Source: Scilla litardierei
Taxonomy: Eukaryota; Streptophyta; Magnoliopsida; Asparagales; Asparagaceae
NCBI GenBank assembly: GCA_030789695.1
Contig: CM061139.1
Location: 2,495,878 to 2,559,877, forward strand
Direction: 5' to 3'
DNA length: 64,000 bases
Part shown: positions 57,043 to 64,000 of the stretch, one piece after another
How the letters are laid out: each line of letters starts with the position of its first letter
How positions within the stretch are numbered: the first letter of the stretch is position 1
Translations under genes and position numbers: made by a program
Notes under the pieces: generated by a model
What the model saw: the letters and a program-made list of their open reading frames with translations, nothing else
The model's database searches: none
Told to the model about the DNA's origin: nothing

Positions 57043-59221
57043 GACGTGCCGTTGTAGGTGGCGGCTAGGTCGGATTTTGGGGGAGCCCGACTTTTTGAGA
57101 AGGTTATGGTTTTTGCTGAGATGTGTTTACCGGACGTGTTTGTAATTTTCGCGGGACTTCAGCCGCGCTGTGCCTGGTGGACCTCCCAGCTGTTGTGTGC
57201 TTGGGCTCAGGGGGAGGAGTCTGAAGGGAGGAATATTATTCATCAACCTTTACCGAAGATCTAGATGATATTTACAACAATAGGGCAGGTGTGACCAAAC
57301 CAGTGGTCGGGATGGGAGGTTGTTTACACTCGTCGCCCGCTACATCGGGGTGAGCAGATCCCCGTTGCGGGGTGGTCTTCCTTTTTACTGACCGCTGAAT
57401 TCCTTCTGCCTCATTGTCCGGGGATGAGCTGACGCACCGTGAATCACCGTTTGTTTTAATCAGGGATGCCACCCCGTGGTGGTCCGCCCTTCAGGGGGGC
57501 TGACCCTCGTTTGTCGGGTGGACCTTCTTCCTTTCCCTTTCCTTGCTTCCTCACGTTCTGCCTCGTCGTCGCCGTGCTGGAGGGTTTCCCGGCCTCACCA
57601 GGGATCCCACGCACCAAGGGGGAACCCCGGGGAGGCGGAGGACGAGGTAGCGGTGGTGGCGTCGCTGGGAGATCCGTTGGGGGTTTCTGCCCTCACGCCC
57701 GGTAGGGATCGCCGTAGGCTGGGTGTTAATTGGGGTGTGGCGGCCCGCGGCTAGTCTTCCGGACCTGTCGTTTAATCCGGTAACGAGCAGGAGGAAGGCT
57801 GGCAGGTGGGGCCTCCCATGTGTAAGGGGAATATCCTATCAGGGGTCGCGGGGCAATGGCGGTCACCGTCGGGGGAAGTGGGGCCCGTCGGTGGTCATCG
57901 GCCTTCTTCGTAGCTCGGTGGGGCGCTCGGGGCCGTTTCATACCCGGTGTGAGGGGATGCGGATCCCTTTTGTCTATCTCCCCCTCTCCCTTAACTTCTG
58001 AAGGGGGGTACTTATAGTGGGATTCTGCGGAAGGGTTTTCCGTGGATAATGTGAGGGACTAGTGCCATTAATGGGCTCCGCTGAATCACGCGCTTTGGGA
58101 ACCGCTTTTTCCTGGCGGTATCCGACACGGGTTGTCTGTTCTGGCCTCTCGGGGGGGTGTTGCTGCTGATGGCGTGTTGTCCAAGCGTCCTTTCGTGCGC
58201 TGCCTTGACGAGACTAGGCCGATGCCTTGTCGGGACTAGGCGTATATTCGATAGGTATTGTTTCGCGGTTTCTGGCTTGCGACCGGTCCGTCCCGGGTCA
58301 CGTGTCCTTGTCCTTGTCCCCCGGGCTGAGTTTTTGAGGATGTTGGGCCTAATCTGGGGGAATCCAGATGTGGTTTGGGGGGGCGGCCCTGGGTAGTTGG
58401 TCGCCGTGCGGTCTGAGCCGAGGCGTTACGGGAACGTTGGTCTTCGTCGTGTTTTATCGCTGGGGTTGCCTATTTTGGCTTCTTGTGTGAGTTACACAAT
58501 TACTAATTATGCCCCCAACATTCCCTTGTCCGAGATTGCGAGGTCTGGGGGAAGGGGATGTTGATGGTTTGTGTTGTATTTGGGCGGGGCGGGGAATTGC
58601 CGAAAAGGTTCGGGATGAGATATGCCGCCCTGTCACGATTTGACCTCGGGCGGAAATGGTCCCGCAGGGCGGGCCTCAGTTCACCTCTTTCCCCGTTGAC
58701 CGAAAGTTGTCGTTGACTTTAGTTGGCGAGGGGTCTTGGTTCGAAGTGTAGTATTGAGGGGTTCGAGCTGCGGGTGTAAACTTTCTGGGTGTCCTACGCT
58801 AGTCCAGGGAGAGCGTTGCGCCGTTCCTACTTTCCACGCAGCGAGGGGTGGTGAGCTCGCCCGCCACTTGGTGGGGGGATCGCTTCACGCTATGGTATTC
58901 TCAGAAAATCAAAGCGTATCTGACAAGGATGAATGTTTTCATTTAAATTTACAAGAACTGATCTACGGCTTGTACACGAGTACTTAGATTATCACCCGTT
59001 GTGGGGTAAGATCCGGCCCTAGGATGGGCTATAGAGCTGTCCTAGCCTACGGTGAACGACCTCCGGATCTAGGGGTCACCTTCTGTCGGGTGGGCCTTTT
59101 TAACTCGAGTTGTTCTTGGCGCATAGGTGAGCGATCGCCCTCTATGCTGAAGTGTTGCAAGGTCTCATCGGTCCGGTAGAAGCACTGGGGGGGATCACCA
59201 GGGAAGCCGTCTTTCTGTGGC

Positions 59222-59345
59222 TTTTGTCCTGGGGGGTCTTGATGATTGGGCCGCCTCCCCCCACGCCTCGCTGCTTGGGTTTGAGGGTGGGGGGAGTCTT
59301 GACGATCGGGCCGCCTCCCCCCACGCCTCACTGTTTGGGTTTGAG
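59222..59345. repeat. Two-unit tandem repeat of 60 bases
   Basis: The phrase GGGCCGCCTCCCCCCACGCC recurs at 59248 and 59308, followed by TTTGGGTTTGAGGGTGG-like sequence each time, with a partial third start. Confidence 0.85.
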
Positions 59346-59762
59346 GGTGGGGTTCGGGGCCCGATTGTGCCGGGGCATGCTGACACGCCATGACTCACCA
59401 TTTGGGCTCGCCAGGGATGCAGCCTTGCCGAGGTCCCCGTCCGGAGGTCGACGGCGAACAGGTGTTGGCTTGCAAGCCCGGGGGGCTCTCACTTTTCCTG
59501 CCGGCGGGGGTCAGATGCCTACCTTTCTCCGACTCGTCCTTGTTTAGGGCGGACGGAGGCGTGAAAGGTGGATTTCTCTTGTGTAAGCGGAATATCCTGT
59601 TGGCGATCCGTTTGTAAGAGGAATATCCTGTCGGAGGTGGTGGAGATGTGGGAACCGCCACCCTGTGCGGTGGAAACCACTGATGGCCGGTGACCTCTCT
59701 TTTGTTAGGGCATTGTATCTTGGCCTGTTTCTCAGCAGGTGGGGGGATAAGTGCGGATTTCT

Positions 59763-62700
59763 TGTAACGCCCCGCTTCCCAAAAGACACCGGAAGCGAGA
59801 ACGTTACTCGGCCCGCTTGAACTGGAGCGGTGAAGCTCAAGTTCAATAAGCGTCTGTGATAAAAACACAGAAAAGGGTCCTTGCATTTGTGTATCAGAAC
59901 AACCAGAAAACATTTCATTAACTTAAATGGGCACTTCCAGAATTGTTCGTACAGAAGATAAAACAACAGGGCCTCAGCATGGCCAAAGGAAACTACAACC
60001 AAACACTAATCCTACTACAAGAAACTAAACTAAAACTCAAAGCAATGACGGAAAAGAGACTCTAGTCTTCTGCAGAAAACGTCTCGACGTCTTCGACAAC
60101 TCTGGCTCTCCAAGTCAGGTGGTACTCAAGCTCTGAACCTGACATACATCCACAAACATGAATGTATGTCAGCTAGGGGTCTGCAAGAAAGAGTTAGCAT
60201 CCCAAGGCGAAGTATATAACAAGTATGTGAAATTTAGAAGCATCATTAAATTTAAAAGAAACGACTGCAGCAATTAACATTTAACAATTACAGAGCAGAA
60301 AGAAACAATCCTAGCATGCAGTTCTAGTCGAGGGCAAGTTTAAAGTTAGATTCTCAGAGTTTGTTAGCATTTCAATATTCACGATGACCAAGTTAGCGTT
60401 ACAATGACCATGTCAAGAATTCACATCTAATCTAGGGTTCTCGCCTTTAGGTCGTGATGAGAAGGTCGTTCCTCTCACGGTGGCTTACCGTGATTGACAC
60501 TAACCCACCGCGTCGGGTGGTGTTCTTGAGGAGAGTACCTTTCATACGCCCAGTGGCCGCTCAACCCTAACCCCACCCAAAAGTTTTGCCGGAACACGAG
60601 CCGGCCTAGTCGACTCACACGACATCACGATATCACGATACCGCCTTCGAGGCGCACGATCTCACGATGTCCATATTGTTAATCATGTCAAGACTCACTG
60701 AATTTCATTGTTGACAATATTAAATTTTTATGGTGACAGTTTTACAAAGCGGAAACGGGTCGAACGACCGTTTCCGTAATTTCAAGTAATGACGATTTCG
60801 TCCTTTTTGTTCAACTTGCTGTAGAAACAATTTCTTTCTCTAGTTGTTTAAATTGGGGATATATCGTATGATATACCGTTGGATCCCAATTTTCGTCCTA
60901 GTCATTATGGTGGCAGTTTTGTACGTTATTTCACGTCACAATTTCAGGTTATCCAGCAATACATGAAGACGGCGTAAACGTGCCGAAACTTCTAAAATTC
61001 ATAACAAATCATATACTTGCCTGATTTTGACGTTCTTGGTGTCGTTGGAATCATCTCGACGAGTACTACGCCGTGGAGGGTTTGGTTCGCTGTTTTGACA
61101 GAGTATAAAATCAGAAATGACGTTTTTTAGTTCAGGTCAGATTCGCAAAAGCTCCTACGACGTCTAATCAACATGTTTTATTAGGTTTCTCTACTTTACG
61201 GTGGGGGTTATAAAATATTAACCCGAACAAAGTGATTAACAGCTAGCATATGTTATATTCTTAACATGGTATTACGAAAACAAAACAATCTTTATATTAA
61301 GACTCTAACCATTATAATAATCCTAACAGGATAACAAGGCACATCTAATATCAATTAGTCCTATCATTACTACCTATTAGAAAACCACATACTACTAGCC
61401 ATAATAACATGTTAACGACAGAATCATTTTTATATAAACTAACTAATAATCAGATTAATTTCTTTTATAACCCTAACTGATATAAGAAAACTCAGCAACA
61501 AACATGGTATAACAACCCATTAAAACTCTAACCATTGATTAAAACATCACACTAACATCTGTTTCACATTGTATAAAACCAACTAACATCAAAATACCTC
61601 TAACATGATATAGCAGCAACTAACCCTAACCCTAACTGATACTAATCCCTAAAGATCGATGATAATAAACACTAACAAATACGATAGTTTCACTAACCTC
61701 TTTAAAACTTTAGGGGTCTATCGTTCGTTGCAGGGGAGGAGATGGGGAGCGCCGACGGTTTTGATAGCGTTGGCGGCTGTGCGAGAGTGGGTGTTTGGAT
61801 CTCGGCCTGAGGTGTTTGGATCTCGGCCTGGAGGAGGAAGGAGGGGGATCGTGGGTTTGCGGTTGATGAGGAGAGGGGATGGCCGCTGCGTGGGGGGTGG
61901 CGCGGCTTGGGAGCAACTGGTCGTGGCTGTTTTGGCGTGGGGAGGAGAAGGCGGACCCGAGGTCTGCGTTGCGAGGAGATTGCTGCGGCTGAGGTTGAAC
62001 GCCGGCGGAGGGATAGCTCATGGAGGAGGCACCGTTGCTGCGACCTGGGCACGCGTCGCATGGAGGGTATGGAGTACTGACCATCGGGCTATGTAAGTGA
62101 AGGCCGCGAGCTGTTCTTGCGGGAGCTGGGCGGTTTCGATGCGTTGCGTGGAGAAGAAAATAACAGGGGGCAGCTGCGCATGAAGAGGGTAGCCCTAGGT
62201 CTCTAGGGTTCCTACAAATATATATAGGGCTTGAACATAAAGGGCAGTATGGTTTCTATATGAAGGAAATAGGGTTAGAGGGTGGGGGTTGTCACGTGGG
62301 TAGGTTTCATAGCTTCCCTAGGTTTAATTTGTATAAGTTTTTTTTTGTGTGTGGGGGGTCACGAATGGCAGCATGTGGAGAATTTAGGGCCTAGGGTTAT
62401 ATATCATTAGTCATAGGTTTATAATAATATAAGTTGTGATGGGTGTTGGTTTTATAAAGTTGATTGCCTAGGGTTTTTATTTAATAAAAGTTGTAGTGGC
62501 AGTTGCTATAAAAGTCCTCTACTTTATATATATAGGCTGTGTGTGGTATAGTCTTTAGGGTTACTCTAGGGTCCAATTATAAAGGAGATGTAGGCTCAAT
62601 GATGCTCACGTGAATGGTTGTTGAGTTTCAAAAGTTTTTCTTTTTTTTTCTTTGTTTCAAAAGCTGATGAGTGCGTGTGTTACATTGGGTTCGGCCAAAA

Positions 62701-63129
62701 GGGGTTTTCAAAGTGACTAGAGTTTTAATAGGAAGTAATTTGAAAAGTACTTAGTGTTTAATGGGTTTAATAGGAATATGATATATTAGGGAGGTTTGAA
62801 ATACTAATATTAATATTTAATAGTCCTAATCAAGGGAAATTAGGGTAATCAAGTCAATTAAAAGTGTTTTAACATGGAAGGTACTTTAAACATTTAAAAA
62901 GTTTTAAAAATTCAAATTGAATTTTGAATTGGTAACTTAAAACAATTTTAAGAAGATATGTTTAAAAAAATAATTATAGTAAAGGGTTAAGACTAATAAT
63001 AATAATAAATATGGAGAAGAAGTGGATACGGGTACAAGTACGGTGGCAGAACTGTTGAACTACAGATACAGACAAAATAATACACGAGAGGAAATACAAA
63101 TAACGTAGCGATAAAAACCGGTCGTTACA
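59763..63129 (-). mobile_element. Solo LTR of a chromovirus-like element
   Basis: It begins TGTAACGCCCCGCTTCCC and ends CCGGTCGTTACA, the same terminal words as the LTR of A. It is flanked by the direct repeat TTTCT at 59758-59762 and 63130-63134. No internal sequence or second LTR is present, so it is a solo LTR left by recombination between two LTRs. At 3367 bp it is longer than the A LTR and diverged from it. The middle (61720-62100) is GC-rich with frames open on both strands; these are not genes. The orientation follows from comparison with A. Confidence 0.9.
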
Positions 63130-63449
63130 TTTCTCATGTCTTCCGACTCTTTGTTCTTTTTCTTTCGGAAGGGTGAGTGACGTCTTTATAGGGGGATCTT
63201 GCTGATGATTTCCTCCATATTTATTGCGATGAGTTGGCATTATTAAGGGGCTCCCCGGATTCACGCCCGTGGGAAACCGCTTTTGCCAGGTGGCTCTTAC
63301 GGAACCTCTTTTGGAATGTACCATTAATGGTGGCGTATTTCTCGAGCGTCCTTTCGTTTCGTCGAGTCACATCGGGGTCGCCTCCTCGGGAACTGATGCC
63401 ATTTTGTCCCGGTTTATGTGCCCCTGTCTTCTTTCGATTTTTCAAGGAT
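63130..63449 (-). mobile_element. Element F internal region, resumed after the solo LTR
   Basis: After the TSD copy the sequence is similar to 57990-58330: both have GGGGCTCC or GGGCTCC, then a GGAA(A)CCGCTTTT word, then GCGTCCTTTCGT, in order. No gene is recognised. Confidence 0.45.
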
Positions 63450-63737
63450 CACGGGCGTGTAGCCCTTTCTGGTTTGGGTGGCTAGGGTTGGCCCTGCCCC
63501 AGAGGTCTTGAGGGGGGGAGCGGGCGCGTAGCCCGGCCCGTGCCCTTCTCTGGTTTGGGTGGCTAGGGTTGGCCCTGCCCCAGAGGTCTTGAGGGGGGGA
63601 GCGGGCGCATAGCCCGGCCCGTGCCCTTCTCTGGTTTCGGTGGCTAGGGTTGGCCCTGCCCTAGAGGTCTTGAGGGGGGGAGCGGGCACATAGCCCGGCC
63701 CGTGCCCTTCTCTGGTTTGGGTGGCTAGGGTTGGCTC
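63450..63737. repeat. Minisatellite of 81-base units
   Basis: The phrase GGTTTGGGTGGCTAGGGTTGG starts at 63471, 63552, 63633 (one change) and 63714. The intervening part contains CAGAGGTCTTGAGGGGGGGAG and AGCCCGGCCCGTGCCC. The period is 81 bases, a multiple of three, so a 27-residue repeat stays open on the minus strand (63414-63785); I do not call it as a protein. Confidence 0.93.
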
Positions 63738-64000
63738 TTGATCACTCCTTATTTTACACCTTTTTCCTGCATGTTTGCATGCCATTTAGATCACCCAAAT
63801 CATGTTTTTCACGATATATCGACGATATTGCGATACTTTTCACGATTTGTTGTTTTTGTCGCATTTCAGGTGATTTGGCGCGATTTGGAGTGATCTCGAG
63901 ATGCGCTTACTCCAGACGGTCACCGACGACCTCCCCGAGGGGTATTTTGCTGTTGGAGAGGAGCGGAAGAAGAACGGACGTCGCAGGAGCGACGAGGAGG
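63738..64000. other. Unassigned sequence at the window edge
   Basis: An AT-richer stretch with CACGATATATCG (63810-63821) is followed by a GC-rich purine-rich end (63897-64000). It may be further internal sequence of F or another element. Nothing can be named from the bases present. Confidence 0.3.

Larger units (their letters stand above)
56833..59762 (-). mobile_element. Internal region of element F, no recognised gene
   Basis: This GC-rich region begins with a PPT at 56833 (minus strand GCCGGGGGCAAT). It includes a 21-base C homopolymer (57022-57042), a 60-base tandem repeat (59222-59345) and part of a diverged internal duplication (57470-58330 against 59410-59762 plus 63135-63450). By comparison with element E this should be the 3' side, where an antisense gene could stand. 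The open frames found (for example 57466-57705, 57723-58001, 58157-58396 plus) have no recognisable domain. Confidence 0.45.

Noticed and set aside
57466..58396. Antisense gene in F comparable to that in E
   Set aside because: Frames are short, no Transposase_28-like motif or intron-exon structure could be read, so no gene is called.
61621..61640. CCCTAA words resembling telomere repeat
   Set aside because: Only two or three units of TAACCC type, not the plant TTTAGGG/CCCTAAA array; chance in AT-rich LTR sequence.

Overview
This is a plant nuclear genome window made almost entirely of transposable elements; I see no intact host gene. The evidence for a plant is the element types. There is a LINE whose ORF1 carries a DUF4283-like domain and a zinc knuckle, a Sire/Maximus-like Ty1-copia element, Tat-like and chromovirus-like Ty3-gypsy elements with TGTAACG/TGTCACG termini, and Helitrons. 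There are no bacterial operons, rRNA or tRNA genes. The species cannot be named from the sequence.

The layout is a nest, resolved from long terminal repeats and target-site duplications (TSDs). (1) 1-2020 is the edge of a chromovirus-like element: a partial LTR, a polypurine tract (PPT) and a short internal remnant. (2) A minus-strand Sire-like copia element starts at 2021. Its 3' LTR (2021-3722 plus 21768-21875) is split by element B (3723-21762, TSD TAGAT). B's own left LTR is split by element A (3928-13295, TSD TTATT). A and B are both LTR elements without recognisable protein genes. (3) Copia 3' internal sequence with several PPT-like tracts follows (21876-22548), then a LINE (about 22549-27963) with ORF1 and ORF2 broken by nonsense codons. 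(4) An AT microsatellite at the LINE tail hosts a Helitron-like element (28019-48316) and a second Helitron joined end to end (48317-48997). (5) The first Helitron carries a captured GDSL-lipase fragment and is itself interrupted by a gag-only Tat-like element E (29494-36889, TSD GCATC). E holds a spliced gene on the strand opposite to gag. (6) The copia element resumes at 48998 with a downstream ORF, a CAGTCGACTG array, and pol and gag up to about 55771, with frameshifts and an internal tandem duplication of about 0.92 kb. (7) 55772-64000 is a second Tat-like region (F), interrupted by a complete solo LTR of A's superfamily (59763-63129, TSD TTTCT).

Nearly all elements lie on the minus strand. 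The clear exceptions are the LINE, the antisense gene of element E and the GDSL fragment. The nesting gives a relative order: chromovirus remnant, then copia, then B, then A on the left; and copia, LINE, Helitrons, then E on the right. LTR divergence judged by eye agrees: A's LTRs differ at about ten sites in 2.9 kb, while B's differ at several tens.

The least ordinary signals are: the three-exon antisense gene of element E; paired palindrome-decamer arrays in two parts of the copia element; a PPT-proximal hairpin that covaries between families; tandem LTR hairpins with a compensatory change; and an 18-nt putative primer-binding site shared by the otherwise different families A and B.
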